64,000 bases of DNA, from NCBI GenBank assembly GCA_013397795.1, contig VZTJ01004182.1, positions 558,001 to 622,000 on the forward strand. The letters run 5' to 3'. Shown here one piece after another: positions 11,761 through 26,700 of the stretch. The number at the start of each line of letters is the position of its first letter. Positions within the stretch are counted from its first letter, which is position 1. The DNA comes from Orthonyx spaldingii. Taxonomy: Eukaryota > Chordata > Aves > Passeriformes > Orthonychidae. The notes under the pieces were generated by a model. The model did no database searches, was not told the DNA's origin, and was given only the letters and a program-made list of their open reading frames with translations. Position numbers and translations under genes: made by a program.

Positions 11761-14700
11761 TCCTCTTAATGTCCAGGAGTTTATTACTGCCTCTTGTAAC
11801 AGCCCTGAAGTGTAAAGGACCCCAGGATACCAAAGAGCTTGGCAGAGACTTAAATTTTCACTGCCAAAGCTTCTGTTTCTCCAATGAAAACACTGCTAGT
11901 ACATGGTCATCTGATATGGTGACAGATTTTGGGGGGTCTTCTCTTCTGCTCAGGAACTGAACTCACGAGCCAGGCATCAGTGCACGGAGGGTGCAGTGCC
12001 TGTGCAGCTCATAAGTTCTGCAAATGCAGGCCCACAATGTAGAGTATAGCCAAGACAGTCTGCACCTACAGCCCTGGTTGAAATCAGTGCGTCCTAAAGG
12101 TGATGAAACATCTCTCCAAACTGGATCAGCACTGTTAACTAACTGCTTCAGTTACACCCATTTACAGGTAGAATTACACCCAGTTAACAAGGCTTCAAGC
12201 ACTTTCAGAGCTTCACTCCTTCTCTCTCGGAACACAATCTCAATTACAGTCCTATATTGACCCCAGCTCAACCTTTCCTCTCTCCCTTTTTTTCTCCTTA
12301 TTTTTCTCTCAAATGCTACAGAAATTGCTTTCCTGGAACATGAAAACGAATGTATGCAAATTGTTACACAGCATTACCACTGCTGTGGTGCCACTATATT
12401 GCTGAGGTAGTTAATTACCAGGATATTGCAGTTTGTCTGCTCTCTATCCTCTTGTGCTGCTCCTAAAAGGAAACAAAGGAAACAACATCAGAGAGACAAA
12501 GACAGAACTCAGTTCCCTATTAATAACCACCATAAAGGAAATAAAGGATTAAAGGCCTTTTGCAGCACACATGGCATACAGCTTTGTATGGCACAGATGT
12601 TGAAGAGGTTCTTGGAACTGTGTCTGCACCTGGCCATGTTATTCATTAAGAGATAAACCTTGAGATCTTTGCTTAATTTACACTGAATTGCTGTAATGCC
12701 AAAAGGAATTTCACAGCAGTGAGATCTAAGTGAAAACCAAAGCCAGTGGCAAGAGCGTTGCTTGGAATCACACAGTGCCTCTAGTCCTGATTCTGCCACT
12801 TTCATGCAGCTATCATGTTTGCAGGTGACTTTAACTGCTCTTGCTATCCTTGTTTGTAAAAGAAGTGGTAACTTCGTCCCTCAAAAAGTATTTTGGTATT
12901 TACCTTAGCACTGAAATTCTGATTTCCTGGTGTGTCCCAATAGGACAATATGTTCTCAATGACTGAAGAGCCAGGTCCTCACAAGAGGCAAGTAATATCA
13001 TCACCAGGCTTTTCATACTCTGAAATCAATGATGACTTTTCTGAAAACCAATGACAGAGGGTGGTTCTGAATAGAAATGACATAATTTAGCCTCAGGAAG
13101 CATATAGAGACTTGATAAAAAAGTTAAAATCAAGAATCCCTATGGATTCTAATGACTACATAATTTTTAGAGATGTTCTGTGGGCTTTAATAGTAATTTT
13201 AAAAGGATGGTTAAAACTGCCTTATTGAATACACAATTGCTCATTACATTTAAAGGGTATTTATTTTAAAATTGTTTCTATTAATCTCGTTCAGTCTCTT
13301 AATAATCACACTTGGGCTGGTTCTTCCTGGTTTTATAGGATGCTTCCATAAGGACCAGGCTGTCCCTGTAGGTGACATTCATTAAAAGGTTCAGTTGTTT
13401 TGAAATAGAGAGAAAGAGATAATGAGAAAGCCCAGCTCTCACCGAGGGCTAGGCACCAACACCCCACCTCCCCTTATCTCCAGCCAATAAGGCTGTGTGG
13501 TGATGAGGTAATGCTTGTGTTCAATGCTTTAGGCAGCATTCAGTGGTTTGTAATTCTCCTTAAAGGAGACAAAACTGGGAGGCTTCCCTCTCTGTTCTGC
13601 TCGTGCAAATGAGCATTTGAATTCAGATCTTTACAGTTACAGGGAAAGGGGGGCAGTGGGGAAGTGTGCCAGTGCTCAAGCTTTGCTTTCCTTCCGTCTT
13701 TTGTAACACACAAGCGAGTTTGAAGTGTTTTACTCATGCAAGTTAAATAAAATCTAAGCAGGTGGTTTGGTTCCCGCTGTAGACAAATCCCAGGATGGAT
13801 TGGTTCAGAAAGCTTCTGAGTAAATTTAGGAAACTGCAATTTTTATATCACTCACAAATCTGTTCACTCTCCTTTCATCATCCTAATGGAAGCAATTTTT
13901 TTTTTAAAAAAAATTAACATTTTTGTGACTCAGTATTTAAAACATAGAGGGGGAAAGACCACAGAAACAGCTTTGTTTTCCTCAGCCAGTGTATTCTGCA
14001 TGCATTTCAGTCACGCCTGTGTATTTCCTTTGACAGGAGGAACAGCTCCTCCTGTTGAAGCCAGTGCTGCCACCATACGCAGTTGGTGTATGGGGAGGGC
14101 TCCGTTCCCAAAACAACAGAGCACTGTCAGCAAAACCTTGGAAGCAGATTACAAATTACAGACAACATTTTGAGAGGAAAGCAGTAATTCCTCTCTTCGT
14201 GCTCAGGCCCCAGTCTACCTCTGCAGTTTTGTAAGAGTGGAAGACAACACCTTGTTACCAACTGAATATACTTGGTGAGAAATCAGGACAGGGAAAGGAG
14301 CAGTTGTGCCCAAAAAGCCTGATCCCAACTATCACCGAAGTCCCCCTGACTGTACCCAGAACAAGAGCCATCCTGGTGGCATTTCCCCATCACTCTCCTG
14401 ACTGCAAGAGTGATTTAAAATGGATTAACTGCCCTCTGTACTTGCACATCACCAACTGGATAACTGTCCTTGGCTAGCCGAACATTTTTAAGTACTAATT
14501 TTTTTTCCTGCTAGAAGAAGTATTTTTCCCTTCAATCAAGTGCAATTACCCCAACCATCTCTTTTAACAGTTGTATTTCCAGAAGATATATTCCCTAGGG
14601 GCTTTCTTGCCAATACCAGTGGATGTTTTTTTAAGGGGAACATATTCATCTGCTGGGGCTGACATCCATGTTTCATCTGCAGCAAGCCCATGTTTAAACT

Positions 14701-17700
14701 TCATGGACACGGATGCTAGGATGGCTCATGGGCATGGGAGAAGGGGGCAGAAATGGCAATCCAGAAACACACATGTGAATAGCACTTCTGCCTCTTGAAC
14801 TAGAGCCAGAACTCCACAGATGCTCAGCTGGATGAGTCCATATGGAGCCTCTGGGGCTGGGAGCCATGGAGATGTTACTCATTTTTGAGACTACTTCCAG
14901 TGTAATTGCTGAAGGAGCCCCTTTTCTTTATCTCAGCAGGAGTTACAGTGGGAGATCAGAGATACACAGCTTGGCTGTTATTTTACTGTACATCCAGACT
15001 GACAAGGGCAGTGGGAAATCAAAATCTGCTGCCACTTTACACAGCTCTCCGCTCCAATGTGATTAGGAGGAATGAAAGAAGTGGGAGCATGTTCCCTATA
15101 AGCAGCACATGTGCTTCAGTGCACCCAGATACACAGATAAAAGTCCAGTGAAAAGAATGGAATGAACATGAACTTAAGGGAAAACCCATCCCAGGTATAG
15201 AGTCCAATAGCCCTTCTCCTTAAAGGCAGGAAATGCACTGGCTTTGTACAGCATATTATGAGAACATTCAAATAAAAGAGATAGAACAGCTTTTGTTCAA
15301 AAAAAAAGAAGAATAAAAAAAGAAAAAACCCACTGTGTTCAATTGACCTTGAAAAATGAATATGAACTGTTCTTCAATTTATATCAAATGTACATTACAG
15401 TAGGCTTTTAAATGTGTCTTCTTTCTGTCTGTAGTCAGCTTGTTGAAAGATGCCTTTTCATTGCACAGGGGTTTCTCCCTTGCCTCTTCCCTTCCTTCTC
15501 CCACAATAGAAAAGGCATTTTGGACAGATTTCCTCACTTATCTCCACTGCATTTGTTTTCCAACATGAATGTAGCATTACTGTTGGCAGTACAACTTACC
15601 TCCTCTGCACTAAGCAACACAGCATGAGTGTGCAGAGCCATGACAAAGATGTTCTTCAAAGTATTCACCGATACCTAAGTTGCAACACTGAGCACTGGTG
15701 AAAATACTTGTCCGTCCACTCCTGGGGCTCCTGTTCTGTAAAAGAACTCTGCTTTTGCATTTATGTTGTCCCTGCAGGAACAGCCATGTGCTAATTCAAG
15801 GATGGTTTAGCCTGAGTTAGACGGGGTTATAAAAAGCCATCTGAAAGATGACAGTTGGAGAATAAACAGCCAACTCTCCCTTCCTGCCTGTTAGGTTACT
15901 ACTTAACTTGATCCTTATTCCTGACTCCAGAAGGGAAACTGGTTTCTCCATGCTGCAGAAAGAATGGAGAAGAATGACAGTATATTGCGAAGTGGGATCA
16001 TCTGAAATTTTCATTGCTTCCAGCAGCCTGAAAAGGAATACACCTAGCCTCTAAAATTCAGAATAGGATCCTGATTTTGGTGTATCTCAGTTGTTGTAGA
16101 TTTTTAAACCAGCAGATCTGGACCAGCTCATGATGGGCGTGAACCTATGCACAATACCCTGATCGGCTTGGAAATCTACTGGCACTCGACCTATGTAGAT
16201 GTGCCAGTATGGCATTTGATTCGGGCCTGTGTTTAACTTTTTTGTGTTCAAAAGTGATTCCTCCTACTGGGGATTACTGTGAAAAAGACCTGATGGTAAC
16301 AGAGTCTGATGCCTGGACCATCTACAGGTATTTAAAACTTTAATTTTGAGGAATTGCAAAAACTGTCACTTCTGTGGGAGAAGGAGAGGAAACAAAACCA
16401 GAGTTGATATGCTGTCAGTCACGACCAAGAGGGGAACATCTAGAAGAAAAAGAGAAATATTTTTTGGCAAAGTGATGAGATAAGAACTAAGTTGCCCAGG
16501 CCAAGAGAGTCAAAATATATACAAGCTGTCATGAGAAAATAATGCTCAGAGGAAGGAGGATGATATGCAGACATCTAGTTTGCATGAACAAGGGCAGACA
16601 TATGGAAGGAGAAAAAGACTCTGCAAAAGAAGGTGAGGGAGCAAATAAAAAATGACAGGAAGCAGTGAAGTCAGTTTGTTTATTGAGGGGTAAAGCATGC
16701 GCCTGACAATTTGGAGTACATCACTTTGAGGATGACCTATTGTATCTTAGTGGAACCTGCTTTCCTGAAATGCATGAGCTCTCAGCTCCTGGTGGTCAGG
16801 GGTACTTTAGAAAGGCAAGCAACATCATTAATGGTTTTGACCTTCTCACATAAAAGAAGATAAATTGCATCACTACTGCCTCAACTGCCTCCTTGAAGTA
16901 GAGTTGGCTATGACTTCCTCAATTCAGAAGGAAATTGGGAAATTTTTTTATAGGCAAGAGGCTACTCATGCCTGAGAGAACATGCAACTTCAGGATAGGC
17001 AGTGCAGCTTCTATAAATAGGATTTTCAAGGGGTTAAAGAGCAGGGTGCAGGTAGGATATGGCACAGGAAGGAACCATGGACATTTATTAGCAGGGAAAT
17101 GGCCATTGGCAGAGAGACTAAGATATCAGAGTGAGAAGGAGGAATAACAAATCCTAGTCCATCAGCTGTTCTGTGTGTGATTATAAGCAGGCTGTGTCTG
17201 CAGTATCTTTCTCATCCAATTATCCTGGGGGAAATACTTCCCCCACCCAACACAGCCTTACATGTCCATTACATAAAGATGGAACAATCATACCCTGTCA
17301 CAGCTCTCTACCACACCCGCATCCAACATTAGGGCTACAAAAGCTCATCTTGTGTTTCATCAGTCTGACCTACAAAAAACCTAAGAATTTTAGCTCTATG
17401 ATTACAAGTGTATCCTTCTGTCCTTATTTCATTTAACTTCTTTTGTCACTAGTGACAATATTCTATCTTTCTCCATATACCTTCAGCACTAAGTGCTGAT
17501 GTGAAAGCAACTCTTCAGAGTCTGTTCACCATATTGTGAATACATTGTGTCTGTGCTTTTCTCTCAGCAAAAAAATCTTAACTACTGAGATCCTTTGCCC
17601 TGCAGAGGTGACTATCAGACCATTGAAAGAACAAAAGATAACACTGAGAGGAAAGGTAACAAACAAGGAGGAGAAACTCAGTGACCACAGAAACTTGATG

Positions 17701-20700
17701 TCTGAAATGAGACAGCATTGACCAGTTCTTCTGCACAGAGACACCATCATTCACCTTGAGCTATGACTAATGACTTGAGCTATGTGTCACAAAATGAGCA
17801 AAACCTGGGATTCAGCTGCACTGAACAACCTCTACTGCAAGCTGCAACTAATAGGTAAACATCACCTGGTGAAGAGGGAATGGGTTTAACAAGCACAAGA
17901 GAAGTTGACCATGATTATTGCATGAAAGGGGGAAACAAATTAAACAGCATTTATTTAAAAGGATGCAGATACAAGGTCTTTAAAAATTCTTAAAATAACC
18001 ATCTCTGTTTATTGTTTTTACAAGTCACCTCATGGAAGATTGAAATTGAAACACGGTTCCCTAAAAACCTCTCTGCTCACCATTTAACAACCCTCACTTT
18101 GTTTGTTGGGCTGTGACAGTGGCGATCACTTTGAGATCAGAGGAAGACATTTGTGCTTTTTGCCAGCAGTTAGTGTTTTTTTACTGGGACACATTTGAGT
18201 GGCACAACTTAACAGCCCCATAAACTTTGCCAAGGCAGAAGAATTGGACACTGACACAAAAAAACAAGAACAACTGGCATCAGAATTTTTAATTCTCCAA
18301 AGTGATGTGAGAATATTAAAAAATATGTACATCTGTAAGCTTCATTGCACTAGTGAGCTATTACTAGCTACTACAACCTAGGTGGTTGGAAGATGAACTA
18401 GCTTCTAGGATTTCAGGAGATGCAGCAGCATATCAAAAGACCGAGCTTCCATTAATGTTAATGGAAATTCTTTTATCAGTAGTATGGACACATTCCTAGC
18501 TGAGCCAGCTTTGCTAGGTACTGTGAGACGGGCAAACCCAAAAAGTAATGACTTAAAGCACTGCCTGGGTGCAGCATGTAAGACAAGGCATTGTGCTGGA
18601 GAGGCAAGCAAAGAACAATAGCATATCAGTTTGAATCCGTGAGGAGAAGCAACAAACAGAATGTGATACTCAAGCTGCAGATTGGCCAGAGAGAGAGAGC
18701 AATATCTGTCCTGCAGGGGAAAAACATTCATCTGAGATTCAGATTAGTTACGAACACAAGGCATGAGTAATATAGTCTTATTTATCCCAACTGTTTCATT
18801 CATTCCTGTTCCAAAGGAAGGAAGTAAAAACAGCAACTGATAATGTTTAGAGTTTTTATGGCACTGCTCATTTCAAATTAAAAACAGTAATTTAAACATT
18901 TTGGTACAAAGGATAATTTATGCAGAGGTCACTGAACCACTGAAATGCAGCCTCCACAAGAATAATATTGTTTGAAGTGGGAGAGAGGAAAAGTGAATTT
19001 GGTGAAAAGATGATGAAACAAATAGCTGTTCCAATGAACAATGTCAGGAAATGCCCTGTGGCTGGACAGGACTGGGAAGTCCTGTGCCTTCACCTAAGCC
19101 AGCATCCAGAAAACACCTGTAGAGTATACCACCAGCCTCCGCTTCCCTGTGGAGAAGGGGGGTTGAGTTACAAAAATGAAAGGTATTTTCTTCTGAAAAG
19201 AGTTCCTTCCTGCTGATACAGCCCCTAAACACTAGAAGGAAATGAAGGAGGGACAGGCTTAAGTAGCATCCAGATACAGAATTTGGGATTGCCAAACCAG
19301 TATTGATGGTTCTCAAGGGACCCTAGTGTGTAGTCAAGGCCTGCTGTGATGCTTATGTACACAATACAAAGGCAGTGATTATCTCCTTCTTAGTAATTAG
19401 CACATTACACTTATCAGAACTTAGGGTAGGTAGCATTTCTATAGACTTACTGCTCCCTTGGGGTGTAGTTTAGGATAAAAGATGAAGCAGGACAACATGG
19501 AGACTATGCAATGAAGAGGTTTGGCTTTTCTAGAATGTCTTTGGAAGGACAAGCAGAGAGCATGAAAAATGGCTTCAAAGTAGAGAATCAATTCCTAACA
19601 TCATCTAAATGAAACAAGCTTCTCCCCATTTATGCTGTCAGGATATTAATGGCTTTTTAAACAGGTTAATCCAAGAAGTAACCAAGTAAAAAGAGAGGAC
19701 TGACATTGCTGAATGCTGAATACTCTTTGTAATCTCCTATTTCTGCCTCTGTGACTACAAGCTGTTTCCTGGTAGCTGAAGGAGATTTTTCAGCTGATGC
19801 TGGCCTATGACTCATGGGGACTGCAATGGCCTGGGCAAGACCTCAGTGGCTTCACTAAGTAAAAATTCTTCCATTACAGGAGAAGAAAAGAGCTGGAAGA
19901 CATTCCTGACCAAAGCACTGCTCCAGCCTTTCCCTGCCTGAAATACCGCAGGAGACATACCCTGAGAAAGAGAAAGAGAAACCCTGAGCATCCCTGGGCA
20001 GAAGACCCTCCTTGGCACTGTTCATTGTACGGGATGGGGCTTTCTTGTGTGCAACATGGATAGCAAGCTCTGGAAAAGGACTGGCATGAGTATTGGGCAG
20101 ATGGTGATGCTCAAGGCTCACACAAATCCTTCCCAATCTCTGAGGAGCTCTTCACATGTCCACTTACTTGTAGTGTCATCATACCCCACCAAAACAGCAG
20201 AGGGGTAGCTGATCATCAGCAGATGAGAGGCAGCCATCCCAGGCCAGTCACTTGGAGTTTGTCATAACCAGTGCTAGTTACACTAGACACTATCCTAAGA
20301 GGTCTCTTGGAAAAGGCTCTCTACTTCAAAAACTTGATTTAGGCATAACAAAACCTCAACAATTTCTATCTTACAGCAGACTGGATTAATCCTTGGGGGA
20401 AAAATATTTTATATATAAATATTTTATCTATGTCTCCTGTGAGTGACTGCCTACTTACCCAGTGGGTGGTGCTGGCCAGTTATAAGCATATTATATATGT
20501 TTCCCCACCACTGAAGGCCATCTTAATACTAGAGATGTCTGATTGGCATCAGGCAGTAGAGATGGCCAAGCCCCCTTTTTCTGCCAGAGTCCCTCAGCCT
20601 CAGATAGCAAAAGAATATTTCATTTTTGGCACTTAAAAAAACCAAGCAGTGCACAACTGAGGTAGTATTTGCACACATGTAAATGTATCAGCTAGCTAGC

Positions 20701-23700
20701 TTTGCTTCATTTTCTCCCACTTTCAGAAATTAAACTTCTGGGAAGCTTTGGCAACTTTTACATGACTTTTTGAGTTATAAGGAAAAAAACAACACACTCA
20801 ACAGTGAATTTGATTGCAGAATGATTATTGTGTGACTCACCCCTTTAAGTATAATAATGGAGAGTTTATAAAGTATGCACTTGGGCTCTGGGCTGCCCAC
20901 CTACACTCAATTTCCTCTGACTGTGGAATGTCCTTTGGCAGCTTTGCAGCTAACCAATGCCCCAGAGTCTGGTATTATTGGTCTAAAGGCTGTGGGCTCA
21001 TATTTCAGCCGGCCAGCACAAGGTTACTTGTAAAACACAACCACACCTTGTGAGAGAAAAGAATTCATAGGGCTATGACTGGAAAACATGTGCTCAAATA
21101 ATAGAGAGATGAATACATTAAAACTCCTAGATAGGTATCACATCAGAAGGCAATTTTTTCCTTTCTACCACAACATTTTGGCTCACAAGCCAAACAGCAT
21201 GGTACCTAAAAGAGGAGCCTGTCTGGCCACAAGCCTATAGTAGGTGACATACAAGTGTTGAGTGAAACACCGCTCCTTCATTCAGCTACTGGGGTGCCGT
21301 GCCCTTATGCATATCCACCACTCTACATCGTGCTCCCAGGGGAGCTGTGACCATGCCTATAGAAATCCCTTGCAGGACATTCAGCACATTTCTTGTCAGA
21401 CCAAGTGGAGGCTGCTGTAACTAACAGTATTGTCCTTCGCTTCTGGCATCCTTCTTTAGCTGGATGTGTAGAAGCCATCCTGGAGAAGAGACCTGTGCTT
21501 AGCCTGCTTGTGGCCCTTCTGAGATGGGAGGTGGCCCTCACAGTCACTGAAAGTAAGTGTGACTGTATGCAATTCTCAATCACCTTTGGTTCATTGAGGT
21601 TCATCTCATACCTTTTAAAGCAATTCAGTCCTACATACAACTTTTCCTGAAGTCTCTTCTAAGGGAACAGAGCCACTCCCTTCTGGAGAAAAAGGCTTCT
21701 CTTCTTGCCCTGCCAGTCTCATGTTGTTCTTAGCCTGTCCCCGTCACAGTACAGCCGTTAGTCCTAAAAGTTTCTGTTTGGTTTTTCATCTCTTATGTGG
21801 TGAGAGGAAGTGGTGTTCTGCTTGACTCGCTGCACAGCTAAGCACTTTATCAAAAATATTTCCGTACTTATTACCTGTAAGTCCTAAGAAGTCATAATCC
21901 TTTTCCTCAGTCGTGGCACCAGTGCACTGTGTTTTGTCGGAACAGTGGACCCAAAAGAGAAGTGGTCTTTATTTCAGTGGCAGCTGGACTGGCCTGAACT
22001 CAGTAGCATCTAGTAAAATCCCAAGTATTAGCATTTCAGAAAGGACACACTAAAATATCAGCATGAAAAATCACAAACTAGGGACACTGCAAAGACAGAG
22101 CAATCAGTGTGTCACAGAGCACTACAGCAGCATACTTGAGCACTGGATAGTCTGAAGCAGCAGGCCTGTAACACCCAACTGGCACATTCTGTGGCTTATT
22201 TTGTCTTAAGGAAAAACAAAGGTTCACTTCTAACTTTGGGCACAGTGAATGATTCTTGACATTGATAGACATTGTGCCTCTCAATTTTCACTTAAACATT
22301 AAAAATAAAAACTCAGTTATTTAATTTTTAAATAAATAATAGAATTCTAATACTGGGGGTTTTTTTCCCTCAGGATACTCAGAAGCATGAAGGTCTATCT
22401 GGAAAACTGTGAACAGGCAGTACGATAGAAATCTGCAGGCTTGACCTTGCTGCTAACCTAATCTGCGAGCATCTCCTTTCATCTTCTCCCCTCTCACCTC
22501 TGTGGATGGACAGAGAAAAGAATGGCATTTCCCTGAGTTTGTAGAGCAGCTGAGCAACCTTTTTTTCCCTGAAGACCTGTGACCTCTAAACTAAAAATTA
22601 GCACAAGTTCAACCCCACCCTGAAGCACACAAATACCTCTAACCCCCTCTAACCCTCTGCTTGTCACAGAGCAGAACCTTGTGCCGAAGCTGCAGGTGTT
22701 GAAAAGGGGCCTGTATTGGAAGGGGTAGGGTTAAGCAATGCCTCTGCTCCCAGTGCCGTAGCTTGCTCCAAAGCAGCCCTCGCTCAGTAGGGTAAGTCAT
22801 TCCTTCCTGGTGTCCAGTTTCCATAGCCACGTCCTCTGCACAAACTCCTCTGCTGATGTAAACTCAGCACTAGTACAGGTAAAGAAACACTGAGCTGCTG
22901 GGCCCAGCCGTTTACTTCAATGCATTTGGGTGCAGCTACAACACATTAGGTGCCTTCTGAGCAGAGGAGAATCTGATACTTTCCCCTTGCAGTATTCACT
23001 TAAAGCAACAGGTAAAGTGCCAGTTGCGTGTCAACAACCCAAACAATTGGATGGTTCTGTTCCAAAACCTCCTGAAAGCAGTGGAAGGACTCCCACTGAC
23101 TTCAAAAGGCCCTGCCTGAATGGAAAAGTGAAATGTTCCAGAGAATGCTGTACATCTTAGTTTATTTCCTTTATGGAACTGAGTTCCTCCTTCTCTACAC
23201 ATGCTGGTAAACTTTCCCATGCAGCCAACTTTTTTTTTTCTCCTTATCTTTTGCCTCCCTGCTTTGAAAAAAGGCTGATATCACCTTATTATTATTTTTC
23301 AGTGCTGCAGCTTAGTTGTGATTGCCACTTGCTCCCACAAAGCAAAGCAGAGAGCGCTCCCACAAAGCAAAGCAGGGAGCACTCCCCTTTTCTGGGAACT
23401 TCCAGGTCAGTCATGGAGTGGGAAGGAACAGACCACCAAGCTGCACTTTGAGGAAGATGTGGTCCTGGCACTCCACACTAACCACTTCACCTGCTTCACC
23501 TGCACTGAAATTTTTTGTCTCTTGTGAAGCTGGAGGGCAGCCTTGCTGCTGGGAAGGCAGATCACTTGCTCCTAAATCTCTGCACAGACTTCGTGTTACT
23601 TTGGTCTTGTATGAAAATCAGGATTTCTGTTTAGGTTTTTAACAATGTTTTGTATTTTGGGATCACAAAACCATATATCAGGGCACTTCAGATAATATTA

Positions 23701-26700
23701 CTTGCTTTACTGAAGGAAAAATCCCAGAGCTCTCACATTTCAGCTTAATTTTTTTCCCTTCTCCAGAACCCAAATGACTAAGGACTTTACAAGTGCAGGG
23801 ATGGTCTTGACATCTGGGCCTTTGACATGGGAAAGGAGCTACAGTGCTCAGCAGCAAAACTGCTGCAGTGTTATGTGAGGAACTGCACAGATTGCCTTCT
23901 CCATCCCAAGCTCACTCTGAGCAGCGAACTCAGAGACAGTCAATGGGCTGCCCATTATCTCCTGTGTTTCAGTCAATGCTAAACACAATGCTAGTGCTTT
24001 AAAACACAGAAAGTAGCAGTAATAGACTATCATATCAATGTTCTGCTTCACTGGAGCTAATCAGACCTGTTTTAGAACAAGCAATATAATTTTGCATGGG
24101 GATTGTATTACTCGAGGACATTAAATGCTGGGGGGAAAAAAACCCCACAAACCAATCCCCAAACCACAAACCAATTTTTGAGTCATTTACAAAAAACGTG
24201 CTCTTATTATATAGGAGTTGCTTTCTCAATTCAGATTAAAAAAAAAAAAACCACAAACCCAAACAAACAAGAAAATATTATCTTTTTCAAGCAGAGAAGA
24301 TAATCAAATTATTGTCTTGTATGTGTGGGCACAGACTCATCTGCATATCCCTGCAAAAATTGCATGTGTCCTGGCATCACAGAACAGCTAATTTAGGAAC
24401 GGGATACATGGTGTTGCAAATGCTGCAGCATGAAGGGCAGTCCATCTGCCTGGCAGTGATGTAAGAAGCCAAGCAATTCCAGTTCTCGGAAACCTTTTGC
24501 CTCCTGGAAGGCTGTAAATAAAAGGGGAAATATCATCTTTGGTCAGAAGATTGTGGTGTTGTGATAAACAGATAATCTAAGTAATCAGGAGAATTTTGTC
24601 TGATTTGTGCAAAGTTGTGGCTGAGCAGTTATAAATTATATCACCATATTCAATTACTGGAAACAACACTTCCTGCAACCTTTGCAGTCTGTAGGGAGAT
24701 ATCCCAATTTCAGATGTACCTTTGTTAATCACTGCATTAATTTTTCCACTTGAAGGGGAAGAATAGGATTTGTGCAGAGCAGGAAGTTCAAAAAGTCTCT
24801 CAATCTGGAGTGTTAAAACATTTGACCATCTTTGTGATCTTTAAACTCATAACAAATACGGAGTGTAAACAGATATCCTAAAGATACTTTGATTGATGTG
24901 CACAACTAATAAGAACATTTTCAGTTTTCAGCCATTCTATTAAAATGCTGATTAAGTCAAAGCAAAAATATTTCATCAAAATATACAGACTTTGATAAAG
25001 ATTGTAACAGAAGGTCTTGAAGCTTTAAGGTGGAGTCTAGCCATTCCTTCAGAGACAGCATGAACTGAAAACCTCATCTTTTCCTTTGACAAGCTTTGAA
25101 TTTATTCCAAAACACAATTGGAAGCAGAATTTAGCACTTCAAAAATTGTTCCAAAGAATTGGAGTCTTGATTGGAGGCTCTCACCTAGTGAAAAAGGACA
25201 CTTTTGGTGCATATTGCAACCAGGAATTCATTCAGGCTTGTATATACATGCAGGCACACTCTTATGAGTGTGAGAAACGGTAGGCCTAATTACAGGAGCC
25301 AAATAGAAAACATCCCTCATTCTACTTTGTAAAGAATCCCATTATGCATCTGGCCAACAATTGCAGGACATCAGTGCACCATGGGTAAGCGCTGCTGTAA
25401 AAGTAAGAACTGACCAGATTGCAAGCTGACACCTCAGGGCAGTCAGTAATCCAAAAGGTACTGCAGACTCAGGAAAATCAGCTGTCACAGTGACAGCATT
25501 TACAAAGCCAGTGGGGATACCATGGTAAATACCACCCTTTGACAGGGTATCATCCAAAGCAACCTCAGGCACAAAAGCTTATCCTGGCTGCTAAGCTACC
25601 TTGTGTGTCTTCTTGGAGAAGGCACTGTATTCTCCAAGGCAGGAGAAACTACAGGTATAGGATACAGAAATATCAACATCAAGGAGGTTGAGAGTAGCAT
25701 TGAAGCCTACTTTTATCTTGACCTCCTCAGTACCTAGCAGTGAACCGTGTCAAGCACCTCAGCTGTCACTCCCTGGAGTTTGGCATTCCTGTGTGCTGAC
25801 GTGACCATCTCTACCTTGAGTCTTGCTGCACTGCATTGCATGAGTCTTTGCTCCAACTACACCTCTCTCATCTCGGACTATCAGGGTCCTGTCTTTTGTG
25901 TCCCAGCACCTTACAAGCATTCACAGCACTAATGCAAGTGAAATGGCAAAGGCAATGGACAAGTGGTTATGATAAAGGCTTTGTGAGCAGGAGAGCCTCT
26001 CTCCTCTCTCCTACTATCTGTAACTCTCTGTTTGCACTATCTGTTACCCCCACTGGTTTACATCAAGTTACTCTGGCATGACAACCATAATTGGCAGTAG
26101 AAGATCCTCTTGGTTTAAATCCCAGGAGAAAAACCTATTTCCCTTGTCTATTTTGATTTTATCTTCTTCAAACTTCCCACATTATAACTGCAGCATTGTC
26201 AAGAAGGAAAGGTAGTGTAGATAAGACACTGGCTGCTACTTTACAACCATGTGCCACTTTGCACAAGCGTATAGTCAGAGGTGGTTGGAGAGCTGATAAC
26301 TGGTACTCACTTGCACTTTCACTATTCCTGGCTCTTGAATAGAGGTTAGGAATTGTGCTTTAGGTTGCTAAGTACTGGGGATAAACTACCACTGCCACTG
26401 CCCATGAATGGTCACTGATATCTTCTGAAAGAAGGGAAATTAATTAGTCAGAGTTTCCCATTCCATCACTGTTTTTCTCAGGATTCTGAAATTTATCAGA
26501 ACGTATTAGATCTTCAGCCAAGTACGCAAGTACACAGAAATATTTGTTTTATGGGTAGTGAGTATCTCACTCTCCTCTGCTGTCCTGTCCTTTCCATCCC
26601 AGATTGTTCCCCACCAAGCAAACTGCCAGGGAACCAGCCTGCCACAACACAGCATCTGAGTGCTTGCACTTTCCTGTCCTATCAGTCCTGTGTGCTGCCT

